Shown piece by piece: positions 26,617-37,785 of a stretch of DNA of 64,000 nucleotides. How positions within the stretch are numbered: position 1 is the stretch's first letter; each line of letters opens with the position of its first letter. The stretch comes from Duganella sp. CF517. GTDB lineage: Bacteria; Pseudomonadota; Gammaproteobacteria; Burkholderiales; Burkholderiaceae_D. The notes below the pieces were generated by a model, which was given only the letters and a program-made list of their open reading frames with translations, did no database searches and was not told the origin of the DNA. A program made the position numbers and the translations under genes. Where the stretch lies: contig NZ_FODC01000004.1 in the NCBI RefSeq assembly GCF_900110275.1, positions 62,001 through 126,000 of the forward strand, read 5' to 3'.

Positions 26617-28107
26617 ATGGCGATGGACTTCGGCACCCTTATCCTCGACGAGACGCCCGACGCGGTGATCATCACGCGGCTCGACGGCGAAGTGATGTAT
26701 TGGAACAACGGCGCGCGGATGGTGTTCGGATATGGCGGGGACGAGGCGCTGGGCCGCAAGCTGGCCGATCTGATCGAGGTGCCGGGGGCGGACGATGGCG
26801 GCGCGGTGGTGCGGCAGACGCTCGGCGCCGGCGCGGCCAGTTACGAGTCGGTGCGCCGCGCCAGGGACGGCGCGCTGGTGTACATCGACAGCACCAGCAA
26901 GCTGCTGCGCGACGGCGCCGGCGCGCCGGAATATATTTTGTGGAGCAAGAAGGACGTCACCCCGCTCAAGGTGCTGCGCGACGCCAAGCTGGTCGAGGCG
27001 CGCTTCCACGGCATCCTGGAATCGATGCCGGACGCGATCATCGTGGCCAACGCCAGCGGCCGCATCGTGCTGGCGACGCGCCAGGCCGAGACGCTGTTCG
27101 GCTACGAGCCCGGCGCGCTGCGCGGCATGGAGCTCGAGCGGCTGATGCCGGCGCGTTTGCGCCCCGGCCACCGGGCCCACCGCAACGATTACGGCGCGCG
27201 GCCGGCGCTGCGGCCGATGGGCAGCGGCCGCGACTTGTACGGCTTGCGCAGCGACGGCGTCGAGTTCCCCGTCGAGATCAGCCTGAGCCCGATCGAGACG
27301 GAGGAGGGCACCCTGACCATGAGCGCGATCCGCGACGTCGGCGAGCGCAAGCGGATCGAGCTGGCGCTGCATGAAAAGAATGTCGAGTTGGCAAAGGCGG
27401 TGGCGGCCAAGGACCGCTTCCTCGGCGGCATGTCGCACGAGCTGCGGACGCCGTTGAACGCGATCATCGGTTTTACAGGTACTATGTTGATGAAGTTGCC
27501 TGGGCCCATTAATTCCGAGCAGACCAAGCAATTGCGGATGGTGCAAAGCAGCGCGCGCCACCTGCTGTCGTTGATCAACGACCTGCTCGATTTGACCCGG
27601 ATCGAGTCCGGCAAGGTGACGCTGGAGCTGGTGCCGCTGGCGTGCCGGCCGCTGGTCGACGAGGTGCTGGCGCTGCTGCAGCCGCAGGCGCGCAACAAGG
27701 GCCTGGCGCTGGCGCTGGTCGGTTCCGAACGGGAAGTGACGGTCATGGCCGACCGCCGCGCGCTGCAGCAGATTTTGATGAACCTGGTCGACAACGCGAT
27801 CAAGTTCACCGACAGCGGCACCGTGCAAGTGCGGCTGGCGACAACGCAGGTGGACGGGCGCGGCTGCGCCGCCATCAGTATCGGCGATAACGACAGCGGT
27901 GCCGACGCCGGTCAGGGCGGGCGGCACCAGGCGCTGTCGCAGTTGCAAGCCAGTTCGATGCGCCAGTTCGAGGGCACGGGCCTGGGCCTGCATCTGAGCC
28001 AGAAGTTGGCCGCCCTGCTGCATGGGGAAATTTTGTTTGACAGCGAGTATGGCGTCGGCAGTATTTTTACACTGACGCTGCCGCTGGAGTCATCACAGGG
28101 GGAGTGA
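26617..28107 (+). CDS. PAS-PAS sensor histidine kinase with altered G1 box
   Basis: A 496-residue soluble kinase: two PAS domains (about residues 5-120 and 128-250, the second with GVEFPVEISLSPIETEEG), coiled coil, phosphoacceptor box GGMSHELRTP with His274, N box (QQILMNLVDNAIKFTD), and G2 EGTGLGLHLSQKLA. The G1 box, normally DTGxGI, reads DNDSGAD (424-430), which may weaken ATP binding. It lies 4 nt upstream of the seven-domain protein gene, its likely phosphotransfer partner. Its second PAS is strongly similar to the two PAS copies in the kinase at 31856-34147, so the two kinases are related by duplication. Confidence 0.92.
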   Translation: MAMDFGTLILDETPDAVIITRLDGEVMYWNNGARMVFGYGGDEALGRKLADLIEVPGADDGGAVVRQTLGAGAASYESVRRARDGALVYIDSTSKLLRDGAGAPEYILWSKKDVTPLKVLRDAKLVEARFHGILESMPDAIIVANASGRIVLATRQAETLFGYEPGALRGMELERLMPARLRPGHRAHRNDYGARPALRPMGSGRDLYGLRSDGVEFPVEISLSPIETEEGTLTMSAIRDVGERKRIELALHEKNVELAKAVAAKDRFLGGMSHELRTPLNAIIGFTGTMLMKLPGPINSEQTKQLRMVQSSARHLLSLINDLLDLTRIESGKVTLELVPLACRPLVDEVLALLQPQARNKGLALALVGSEREVTVMADRRALQQILMNLVDNAIKFTDSGTVQVRLATTQVDGRGCAAISIGDNDSGADAGQGGRHQALSQLQASSMRQFEGTGLGLHLSQKLAALLHGEILFDSEYGVGSIFTLTLPLESSQGE

Positions 28108-28111
28108 CAAG

Positions 28112-31100
28112 GTGTCGGCACGTATACTGATTATTGAAGACAATGCCACCAACATGGAGTTGATGGTCTACCTGCTGCGCGCGTTCGGCTACACGCCGCT
28201 GTCGGCGGTCGATGGCGAGGCGGGCGTGGCGGCCGCGCTGCGCGAGCTGCCCGACCTGATCATCTGCGACGTCCATCTGCCCAAGCTCGACGGCTACGGC
28301 GTGGTCGCCGCCTTGAAGGGCGACGCGACGGTGCGCCACATCCCGACCCTGGCGGTGACGGCGCTGGCGATGGTCGGCGACCGCGAACGCCTGCTCGCGG
28401 CCGGCTTCGACGGCTATATCGGCAAGCCGATCGAACCGGACACGTTCGTGGCGCAAATCGAGTCTTTTTTGGACGGGGAGATGTCGACCCCGCCTAAAAA
28501 CGACATCGCCACGATCCTGATCGTGGACGACCACGTGCTCAACCGCGAGTTCCTGATGACCCTGCTCGGCTACGGCGGCCACCGCCTGCTGGAGGCGTCC
28601 AACGGCGCCGAGGGCCTCAAAATGGTGCTCGCCGAGCGGCCCGACCTGGTCATCTCCGACATCCTGATGCCGAATATGGACGGCTACGAGTTCGTCACGC
28701 GCATGCACGGCAATCCGGAGACGGCCAACGTGCCGGTGATCTTTTACACCGCCACCTACCGCGAGCGCGAGGCGATGGCCGTGGCGCAATCGTGCGGCGT
28801 GCGCTGGGTGCTGCCCAAGCCGTCCGATCCGGACGTGATCCTGCGCACCGTGCACGAGGCGCTGGGACTGGCCATGGTCGGCGACGGCGACGCCGATGGC
28901 GGGCGCGACCTGCCGGCCTTCGCGCCCGAGCCGCCGCAGGAGGGGCGTTTCCTCAACATCGACGACAAGGTGGCCGAGTACCTGGGCGAGCTCGAATCGA
29001 GCAGCCAGCTGATCACGCAGTTCGCCAACGAATCGACCGAGGCGGCCGACGGCGCCCCCGAGCACCTGTCGCTGATGACGCAGCGGCTGTCGAGTTCCCT
29101 GTCCAGCCTGCAGGCGGTGAGCCTGCGGCTGACCGCGCTCATCGAGCTGGGCATCGAGCTGGGCACCGAGCGCGACCCGCGCGCGCTGGTCGAAATCGGC
29201 TGCCGCGTGGCGCAGAACATCTGCGTGTCCAAGTACGCCTGCATCGGCGTGCTGGAGGCCGACGCCACCGAACTCACGTACTACGCCAGCTGCGGCGCCG
29301 GCGTGCCGATCCGCCAGATCGCGCAGTCGCCGCGCGCCGGCGTGCTGCGCGGCCTGCTCGAGCAGCGCATGCCGTGCCGCATCAACGATCTCGACGGCAA
29401 TCCGGCCAACATCGGCCTGCCGGCCGGCCATCCGCCGGTGCACTCGTTCCTGGGCGTGCCGATCGCCTCGCGCGAGCGCACCCACGGCTGGCTCTATCTG
29501 GTCGACAAGCTCGGCGCCGACGGCTTCTCCGAGGTCGACGAGCGCGTCGCCGCCACGGTGGCCGCGCAAATCTCGGTGGCCTACGAAAACCTGCTGCTGT
29601 ACGACGAGATCAAGCGCCACCACGCGCAGCTGACCTTGGACATGAACGCCCGCATCCGCCTCGACGAGGACCTGCGGCGCTTCCGGCTGGCGATGGACGC
29701 CACCGCCGACGCCATCTTCCTGGTCGACCGCGCCGGCATGTGCTTCGTCGACGTCAACGCCACCGCCTGCCGCATGCTCGGCTACGAGCGCGAGGACTTC
29801 CTCAAGATCGGCCCCGGCGTGGCGGCCGAGGGCGATCTGCGCAAGCTCGAGGAACTGTACGAGAAACTGCTGTCGGGCGACCAGAGCGGCGCCATGACGG
29901 AACTGCTGCTGCAATGCCGCGACGGCAAGCCGCTGGCGGTCGAGGTGCAGCGGCGCACGTTGCGCTCGGGTCCGAGCTGGATCCTGGTGGCGGTGGCGCG
30001 CGACATCACCGAGCGCAAGGAGGCCGAGCAGCGCCTGCTCAAGCTGGCGCACTTCGACACGCTGACCGGCCTGCCCAACCGCAGCCAGTTCTACGATTCG
30101 CTGACGCACTCGCTGCGCCAGGCGGCCGAGCACCAATGGTCGCTGGCGGTGCTGTTCCTCGACGTCGACCGCTTCAAGAACGTCAACGACACGCTGGGCC
30201 ACACCATCGGCGACGAACTGCTGCGCCAGTTCTCCAGCCGCCTGGTCGACTGCCTGCGCGTGCGCGACACCATCGGCCGCTTCGGCGGCGACGAGTTCGC
30301 CGCGATCCTGATGCTGCCCGAAGGCGCGCAAAACGCCATCGCCGTGGTCGACAAGATCCGCGACTCGATGCGCCGTCCGTTCGACCTCAAGGGGCACGAA
30401 GTCACCGTCACGGCCAGCATCGGCATCGCCGTGTTCCCCGACGACGGCACCGATCCGGACGTGCTGATCCAGTACGCCGACACCGCCATGTACCGCGCCA
30501 AGGAAGCCGGGCGCGACGCCTTCCGCTTCTTCACGGCCGAGATGAACGCGCAATCGCTGGCGCGCCTGGACCTGGAGAACGCGCTGCGGCGCGCCATCGA
30601 CAACCAGGAGTTCGTGCTGCACTTCCAGCCCAAGGTCCACATCGGCAACGGCCGCATCAGCGGCGCCGAGGTGCTGATCCGCTGGAAGCGGCCCGGCCAC
30701 GGCATGGTGTCGCCGGCGCTGTTCATTCCGATCCTCGAGGAGACCGGCCTGATCGTGCGGGTCGGCTCGTGGGTGATCCACGAGGCCTGCCGCAAGATCG
30801 CCGAATGGCGCCGCACCCACGGCTGGGCGGTGCACCTGTCGGTCAACGTCTCCGGCATCCAGTTCTTCGTCGGCGGGCTGGAGGAGGAGGTGCTCAAGGC
30901 CATCAAGGAGCACGACATCGCGCCCGAACTGCTGGAGCTGGAGCTGACCGAAAGCTCGCTGATGTCGAACGCCGAAGAGACCATCACCGTGCTGCAGAAC
31001 CTGAAGGCGCTCGGCATCCAGATCTCGATCGACGACTTCGGCACCGGCTACTCGTCGCTGGCGTACCTGAAGCGCTTCCCGATCGACAAACTGAAGATCG

Positions 31101-31780
31101 ACATCGCCTTCGTGCGCGAAGTCACCAGCAACCCGGACGACGCCGCCATCGTGCTGGCCATCATCAACATGGCGCACAGCCTCAAGCTCGAGGTCATCGC
31201 CGAGGGCGTCGAGAAGGACGCCCAGCTGTCCTACCTGCGCCGGCACGGCTGCGACGAAATGCAGGGCTACTTCTTCAGCCGTCCGTTGCCGCAGGAGGAG
31301 TTCGAGGCGATGATGCGCGAAGGGCGCCAGCTGCAGGCGCCGGTCGACGAGACGGTGCTCGACCAGCAAACCCTGCTCATCGTCGACGACGACGCCTTCA
31401 TGCTCGACGTGCTGACCGACTTCCTGTCGCAGGACGGCTACCGCATCCTGACGGCGCAGACGGCCGCCGAGGGCTTCGACATCCTGGCCAAGCACCGGGT
31501 GCAGGTGATCCTGTGCGACCAGTGCATGCCGTTGATGAGCGGCACCGAGTTCATGGAGCGGGTCAAGAACCTGTGCCCGGACACCTTCCGCATCATGCTG
31601 TCGGCCTACGCCGACCTGACGCCGATCATGGCCGCCATCAACCACGGCGCCATCGACCGCTTCTACACCAAGCCGTGGAAGGGCGCGGTGCTGCGCGAGA
31701 ACATCCGCGAAGGCTTCCGCCTGCACGCGCGCGCGCACGGCCCGCTGCGCATCGCCGAGGCGGTCCAGGCGCCGGCTTGA
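28112..31780 (+). CDS. REC-REC-GAF-PAS-GGDEF-EAL-REC signalling protein
   Basis: A 1222-residue protein from a GTG start after GGGGGAG. Domains in order: REC1 (Asp53, ICDVHLPKLDG), REC2 (about 130-255, Asp183), a helical linker, GAF (about 345-505), PAS (about 530-645), GGDEF (GGDEF at 725-729, with the RVRD I-site just upstream), EAL (EVL at 853-855, DDFGTG at 974-979, AEGVEKD, QGYFF) and REC3 (about 1085-1200, Asp1136, LCDQCMPLMSG). Both catalytic sites look intact, so it may make and break c-di-GMP. Three receivers, one C-terminal, suggest integration of several kinases. The gene follows the PAS kinase by 4 nt and faces the hybrid kinase. Confidence 0.95.
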   Translation: MSARILIIEDNATNMELMVYLLRAFGYTPLSAVDGEAGVAAALRELPDLIICDVHLPKLDGYGVVAALKGDATVRHIPTLAVTALAMVGDRERLLAAGFDGYIGKPIEPDTFVAQIESFLDGEMSTPPKNDIATILIVDDHVLNREFLMTLLGYGGHRLLEASNGAEGLKMVLAERPDLVISDILMPNMDGYEFVTRMHGNPETANVPVIFYTATYREREAMAVAQSCGVRWVLPKPSDPDVILRTVHEALGLAMVGDGDADGGRDLPAFAPEPPQEGRFLNIDDKVAEYLGELESSSQLITQFANESTEAADGAPEHLSLMTQRLSSSLSSLQAVSLRLTALIELGIELGTERDPRALVEIGCRVAQNICVSKYACIGVLEADATELTYYASCGAGVPIRQIAQSPRAGVLRGLLEQRMPCRINDLDGNPANIGLPAGHPPVHSFLGVPIASRERTHGWLYLVDKLGADGFSEVDERVAATVAAQISVAYENLLLYDEIKRHHAQLTLDMNARIRLDEDLRRFRLAMDATADAIFLVDRAGMCFVDVNATACRMLGYEREDFLKIGPGVAAEGDLRKLEELYEKLLSGDQSGAMTELLLQCRDGKPLAVEVQRRTLRSGPSWILVAVARDITERKEAEQRLLKLAHFDTLTGLPNRSQFYDSLTHSLRQAAEHQWSLAVLFLDVDRFKNVNDTLGHTIGDELLRQFSSRLVDCLRVRDTIGRFGGDEFAAILMLPEGAQNAIAVVDKIRDSMRRPFDLKGHEVTVTASIGIAVFPDDGTDPDVLIQYADTAMYRAKEAGRDAFRFFTAEMNAQSLARLDLENALRRAIDNQEFVLHFQPKVHIGNGRISGAEVLIRWKRPGHGMVSPALFIPILEETGLIVRVGSWVIHEACRKIAEWRRTHGWAVHLSVNVSGIQFFVGGLEEEVLKAIKEHDIAPELLELELTESSLMSNAEETITVLQNLKALGIQISIDDFGTGYSSLAYLKRFPIDKLKIDIAFVREVTSNPDDAAIVLAIINMAHSLKLEVIAEGVEKDAQLSYLRRHGCDEMQGYFFSRPLPQEEFEAMMREGRQLQAPVDETVLDQQTLLIVDDDAFMLDVLTDFLSQDGYRILTAQTAAEGFDILAKHRVQVILCDQCMPLMSGTEFMERVKNLCPDTFRIMLSAYADLTPIMAAINHGAIDRFYTKPWKGAVLRENIREGFRLHARAHGPLRIAEAVQAPA

Positions 31781-31803
31781 CGCCGTGCGCCGCCGGCCCT
31801 GAC

Positions 31804-31831
31804 AAAATGGCGGCCGGCCAGCCGGCCGCCA
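31804..31831 (-). terminator. Terminator hairpin between convergent signalling genes
   Basis: TGGCGGCCGG-CCAG-CCGGCCGCCA is a perfect 10-bp stem. On the minus strand it is followed by TTTTGTC, so it mainly ends the hybrid kinase transcript, 25 nt after its stop; it also faces read-through from the seven-domain gene. Confidence 0.7.
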
Positions 31832-31855
31832 GCGGACGTGGCGCCGTTGCCGCCG

Positions 31856-34147
<2,292 letters not shown>

Positions 34148-34175
34148 GGCGCGACCTAGTTATTAATTTAGTAAA

Positions 34176-34204
34176 TTTATACGGAGTCCGGACGACGCTG
34201 TCAA
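34176..34204 (-). promoter_or_regulatory. Near-consensus sigma-70 promoter of the hybrid kinase gene
   Basis: Minus strand TTGACA, 17-nt spacer, TATAAA (plus-strand TGTCAA at 34199-34204 and TTTATA at 34176-34181). The predicted leader before the ATG at 34147 is about 20 nt. This is the best promoter match seen in the window and implies strong constitutive expression of a sensor kinase. Confidence 0.8.
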
Positions 34205-34257
34205 TGGACTTCTTTCGCTATTGTTGCGTGCGGGACGCTTGCGAAGGCCGCTGGCCG

Positions 34258-34281
34258 GGCCGCTTGCCTGGCCGCTTGCCT
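34258..34281. repeat. 12-bp tandem repeat, two copies
   Basis: GGCCGCTTGCCT occurs twice head to tail, followed by a partial third GGCCG. It lies in non-coding DNA upstream of the TetR gene; a slippage product of no evident function. Confidence 0.6.
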
Positions 34282-34448
34282 GGCCGGTCGGCGTCGGGCG
34301 CCGGCGGCGCGCGCGCCGGCCTGCGCCGGTGCCGAAGAATGGCCTATCTCGCGTTAATTCGCTGTCATCGACGTGGAAGTCATCCCGGTGTTCTCACTTG
34401 GCCCGCAGAGGTGTTATGCTTGCACGAGAATAAACAGAGATCCTCGCT

Positions 34449-35114
34449 ATGCAACAAAAAGCACCCCGCCGCACCCGTGAACGCATACTGGAATTGTCCT
34501 TGCGCTTGTTTAACGAGTTCGGCGAACCCAACATCACCACCACGGTGATCGCCGAGGAGATGAATATCTCCCCCGGGAACCTGTATTACCATTTCCGCAA
34601 TAAGGACGACATCGTCAATTCGATCTTCGTCCAGTTCGAGGCCGAGATCGAGCGCATCCTCACCGTGCCCAATGGCCGGCGCTCGAACATCGACGACGTC
34701 TGGATGTACCTGCACCTGATGTTCGAGCTGATCTGGCGCTACCGCTTCTTCTACCGCGACCTCAACGATTTGTTGTCGCGCAACCGCAAGCTCGAGCTGC
34801 ATTTCAAGCAGATCCTGGCGCACAAGATCAAGGTCGCCAAGCAGCTGTGCGAGGACTTGCGCAGCGAAAAATCGCTGGAGGCGTCCGACGCCGCCATCGA
34901 CGCCATGGCCACCAACATGGTGGTGGTGGCGACGTACTGGTTGTCGTACGAGTACGTGCGCAACCCGCGCAAGTACAGCGAGCAGCAATCGATGGCCGAC
35001 GCGCTGGCGCGCGGCTGTTATCAGGTGCTGTCGCAGATCGGGCCGTATCTGCGCAATGAGACCAGTTTGCTGTTCCAGAAACTGTCCGAAGAATACCTGA
35101 AGAAGCTCAAGTGA
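34449..35114 (+). CDS. TetR/AcrR family transcriptional regulator
   Basis: A 221-residue regulator. The N-terminal helix-turn-helix is typical (RTRERILELSLRLFNEFGEP, then ISPGNLYYHFRNKDDIV with NLYYHF as recognition region). The C-terminal ligand/dimer domain is helical and Arg/Leu-rich, with WMYLHLMFELIWRYRFFYRD recalling the TetR C-terminal type found near beta-oxidation or PHA genes. It precedes the TPR-like gene by 15 nt on the same strand, so it may head a four-gene unit (TetR, TPR-like, LOG, glycosyltransferase). Ligand and targets unknown. Confidence 0.92.
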   Translation: MQQKAPRRTRERILELSLRLFNEFGEPNITTTVIAEEMNISPGNLYYHFRNKDDIVNSIFVQFEAEIERILTVPNGRRSNIDDVWMYLHLMFELIWRYRFFYRDLNDLLSRNRKLELHFKQILAHKIKVAKQLCEDLRSEKSLEASDAAIDAMATNMVVVATYWLSYEYVRNPRKYSEQQSMADALARGCYQVLSQIGPYLRNETSLLFQKLSEEYLKKLK

Positions 35115-35129
35115 GCCGACGGAGACACC

Positions 35130-35915
35130 ATGGCCTGGACCCCTTTCCCCTATCCCGATCCCGCCTACCGCTACACGCCGGAGGGCCTGCAGGCCGCCTG
35201 GCCGGCGCTGCACAGCGGCGACCTGGAGCCGTTCCCGGCCAACCCGGCGCTGCTGCAGGCGTGGATCGCCTTCCATGCCGGCGAGTTCGAGCGCGCCGCG
35301 CGCCTCGGCCTGGACGTCGGCGTGAACGGCTACTCGGTCGCGCACAAGGCGATCTGCATCTACGCCCAGTACCTGGAAACGAGCGTTAAGAAGCGCATCG
35401 CCACCTTCGAATGCGTGGCCGAGCGCTGCGAGCGCCAGCAGCGCGAGCAGCCCGCCAATCCGGCCGGTTACTATTGGCACGCCTACGCGCTGGGCTATTA
35501 CGCCGAGGGCATCTCGGTGGTCAAGGCGCTGGCGCAGGGGCTCGGCCCGCGCGTGCGCGCCAGCCTGGAAAAAACCGTGCAACTGGCGCCGGCGCGCGCC
35601 GACGCCCACGTCGGCCTGGGCGTCTACCACACCGAGATCGTCGACAAGGTCGGCGCCATGATCGGCGGCCTGACCTACGGCGTCAAGAAGGAGGAGGGCT
35701 ACCGCCACTTCCAGACCGCGCTGCGGCTCGATCCGGAGTCGGCGATCGCGCGCATCCAGTACGGCCATGCGCTGGCCATGCTCGACGGTAAAAAGAAAAT
35801 GGCCGACGCGACGGCGTTGCTGGAACAGGCCGCGCGGCTGCCCCCGCGCGACGCCATGGAGCGGCTCGATGTCGAGGCCGCGCGACAGGAACTGATGGAG
35901 GAAAAGCAGCAGTGA
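35130..35915 (+). CDS. TPR-like helical-repeat protein
   Basis: A 261-residue soluble protein made of helical repeats. Several segments follow the TPR pattern (LLQAWIAFHAGEFERAARLGLD, HVGLGVYHTEIVDKVG, GYRHFQTALRLDPESAIARIQYG), suggesting a binding scaffold. No signal peptide. The stop overlaps the GTG start of the LOG gene (GTGA), and the TetR gene ends 15 nt upstream, so co-expression is likely. I recognise no named family. Confidence 0.8.
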   Translation: MAWTPFPYPDPAYRYTPEGLQAAWPALHSGDLEPFPANPALLQAWIAFHAGEFERAARLGLDVGVNGYSVAHKAICIYAQYLETSVKKRIATFECVAERCERQQREQPANPAGYYWHAYALGYYAEGISVVKALAQGLGPRVRASLEKTVQLAPARADAHVGLGVYHTEIVDKVGAMIGGLTYGVKKEEGYRHFQTALRLDPESAIARIQYGHALAMLDGKKKMADATALLEQAARLPPRDAMERLDVEAARQELMEEKQQ

Positions 35916-36451
35916 CGAAGACGATTTGTGTGTATTGCGGCGCCAACCCCGGCGTCAGCCCGGTCTACGCCGAGGCGGCGCGCGCGCTGGGCCGGGCGCT
36001 GGTCGATCAAAACCTGGCGCTGGTGTACGGCGGCGGCAATGTCGGTTTGATGGGCATCATCGCCGACGAGGTGCTGCGGGTCGGCGGCGAGGCCACCGGC
36101 GTGATCCCGACCGCGCTGGTCGAGCGCGAGGTGGGCCACACCGGGCTGACGCGCCAGTTCATCGTCAAGGACATGCACGAGCGCAAGGCCATGATGGCCA
36201 GCCTGTCGGACGGCTTCATCGCCATGCCGGGTGGCATGGGCACTCTGGAGGAATTGTTCGAGATGCTGACCTGGTCGCAGCTGGGCATCCACGCCAAGCC
36301 GATCGGCCTGCTCAATGTCGACGGCTTCTATGACGGCTTGATCCAGTTCATCGCCCACGCCAGCGGGCAGGGCTTCATCCGTCCGCAGCACGCGGCGCTG
36401 ATGATGTCCGACAGCGATCCGCAGGCGCTGCTGAAACTGCTGAAAGCATAG
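35912..36451 (+). CDS. LOG family protein (TIGR00730 Rossmann fold)
   Basis: A 179-residue LOG-type protein. The family signature PGGMGTLEE (106-114) and the upstream MHERK (88-92) form the nucleotide-binding and catalytic site; YGGGNVGLMG at 39-48 is the Rossmann turn. Plant and bacterial LOGs release free cytokinin from riboside monophosphates, and bacterial ones generally hydrolyse nucleoside 5'-monophosphates to base and ribose phosphate. The length matches the family's type I members. GTG start overlapping the previous stop by 4 nt. Confidence 0.95.
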   Translation: MTKTICVYCGANPGVSPVYAEAARALGRALVDQNLALVYGGGNVGLMGIIADEVLRVGGEATGVIPTALVEREVGHTGLTRQFIVKDMHERKAMMASLSDGFIAMPGGMGTLEELFEMLTWSQLGIHAKPIGLLNVDGFYDGLIQFIAHASGQGFIRPQHAALMMSDSDPQALLKLLKA

Positions 36452-36461
36452 CCTTCACCGT

Positions 36462-37739
36462 ATGGCCGGCGCCCGCCACATCCTGATCCTGGCCGCCGGC
36501 AGCGCCGGCGACGTCTATCCCTTCATCGTCGTCGGCCAGGCCCTGCTGCGGCGCGGTTACGACGTCACGCTGGTCGCCTCCGATAATTTCAGGGAGCGGG
36601 TCGAGCGCGCCGGCATGGCGTTCGCCTCCGGCCTCGGTCAGGCCGAGCTCGACGAGTTGGTGCACGACCCCGACCTGTGGCATCCGCAGAAGGGGTTCTT
36701 CACGATCTGGAAGAAAATGGCCAGGCATTTCGCGCCGTCGTATGCGCGGCAGCTGGCGCTGGTCGACCAGCGGCCGACGGTGGTCGTGGCCAGCACCCTG
36801 GCGCTGACCGGCCGGATTCTGCAGGAGACGCGCGGCGTGCCGCTGGCCACGGTGCACCTGGCGCCGTCGTGCTTCTTTTCGGCCTGCGACCCCGCCGCGC
36901 GGGCTGGGCTGGAGTGGCTGGCGAGGATGCCGCCGTGGGGGGTGCGCGCCGTGCTGGGCCTGATCGAGCGCCTGGTTCTCGATCCCGCGGTGCGACCCGA
37001 AATCAACCGCTTGCGCGCCACGCTCGGATTGGCGCCGGTGCGGCGCGTGATGAGCCATTGGCTGCATTCGCCGCGGCGCGTCATCTGCGCCTTCCCCGAC
37101 TGGTTCGCCGCGCCGCAGCCCGACTGGCCGCCCAACACCGTGTGCACCGGTTTTCCGCGCATGCCGGCCGCGCCGGACGACGCCCCGGGCGACGCCTTGC
37201 GGCGCTTCCTCGACGCCGGTCCCGCGCCGATCGCGGTCACGCCGGGTTCGGCGATGGCGCACGGCCGCGCATTCATCGACCGCGCGATCGCGGCGGCCGG
37301 CGCCTTGCAACAACGGGTGGTGGTGATCACGCCGTTCCGCGACCAGCTGCCGGCGGTGTTGCCGGCGTTCGTGCACCACGTGCCGTACGCGCCGTTCGAC
37401 GCGCTGGCGCCGCGCGTGGCGGTGTTCGTCCACCACGGCGGCATCGGCACCAGCGCCGCGGTGATGGCGGCCGGCAGGCCGCAGCTGGTGGTGCCGTTCT
37501 CGTACGACCAGCCCGACAACGGCATGCGCCTGGCGCGCCTCGGCGTCGGCGCCATGGTCAAGCCGGACGCGCCGCTCGACGCCTGGACCGCCGCGCTGTC
37601 GGGTTTGCTGAACCGGCCGCAGGTGGCCGCCGCCTGCGCGGCGCTGGCCGCCAGGCTGGCGGCCGAACGCGCGCCGGCCGAGCAGATCGCCGATTTGGTC
37701 GAGGAGTTGGCGGTCACGGCTTTACGTGGGGCGGACTAG
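36462..37739 (+). CDS. GT1-type glycosyltransferase (UGT/MGT-like)
   Basis: A 425-residue GT-B fold glycosyltransferase. The N-terminal acceptor domain starts with HILILAAGSAGDVYPFIVVG, the sterol/flavonoid glucosyltransferase pattern. The C-terminal donor domain has VFVHHGGIGTSAAVMAAGRP and VPFSYDQPDNGMRL, the nucleotide-sugar binding region with conserved His, Gly and the DQPDN segment. Likely transfers a sugar from UDP- or dTDP-sugar to a lipid or small hydrophobic acceptor. It starts 10 nt after LOG. The acceptor is unknown. Confidence 0.92.
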   Translation: MAGARHILILAAGSAGDVYPFIVVGQALLRRGYDVTLVASDNFRERVERAGMAFASGLGQAELDELVHDPDLWHPQKGFFTIWKKMARHFAPSYARQLALVDQRPTVVVASTLALTGRILQETRGVPLATVHLAPSCFFSACDPAARAGLEWLARMPPWGVRAVLGLIERLVLDPAVRPEINRLRATLGLAPVRRVMSHWLHSPRRVICAFPDWFAAPQPDWPPNTVCTGFPRMPAAPDDAPGDALRRFLDAGPAPIAVTPGSAMAHGRAFIDRAIAAAGALQQRVVVITPFRDQLPAVLPAFVHHVPYAPFDALAPRVAVFVHHGGIGTSAAVMAAGRPQLVVPFSYDQPDNGMRLARLGVGAMVKPDAPLDAWTAALSGLLNRPQVAAACAALAARLAAERAPAEQIADLVEELAVTALRGAD

Positions 37740-37785
37740 GCGGAACGCCGTAATCGGCGATGGATGCGCCGCCGGTTGCCCATAC

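Larger units (their letters stand above)
34148..34448. other. Intergenic region between divergent hybrid kinase and TetR genes
   Basis: This 301-bp stretch has no convincing gene. Its left part is AT-rich and carries the hybrid kinase promoter (34176-34204). The middle holds a 12-bp tandem duplication (34258-34281) in very GC-rich sequence. The right part has an extended -10 motif TGTTATGCT (34412-34420), about 28 bp before the TetR-family start, which is the likely promoter for that gene. Confidence 0.5.

Noticed and set aside
28067..31738. A 1223-codon open frame on the minus strand opposite the seven-domain gene
   Set aside because: It is the mirror of a very GC-rich coding region with Arg/Gln/Ala-rich low-complexity translation, lacks a ribosome site and domains, and overlaps a clear gene fully.
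34204..34548. Open frame spanning the 12-bp tandem repeat
   Set aside because: Its sequence is a Gly/Arg/Pro-rich reading of a tandem repeat, and it overlaps the well-supported TetR gene start.
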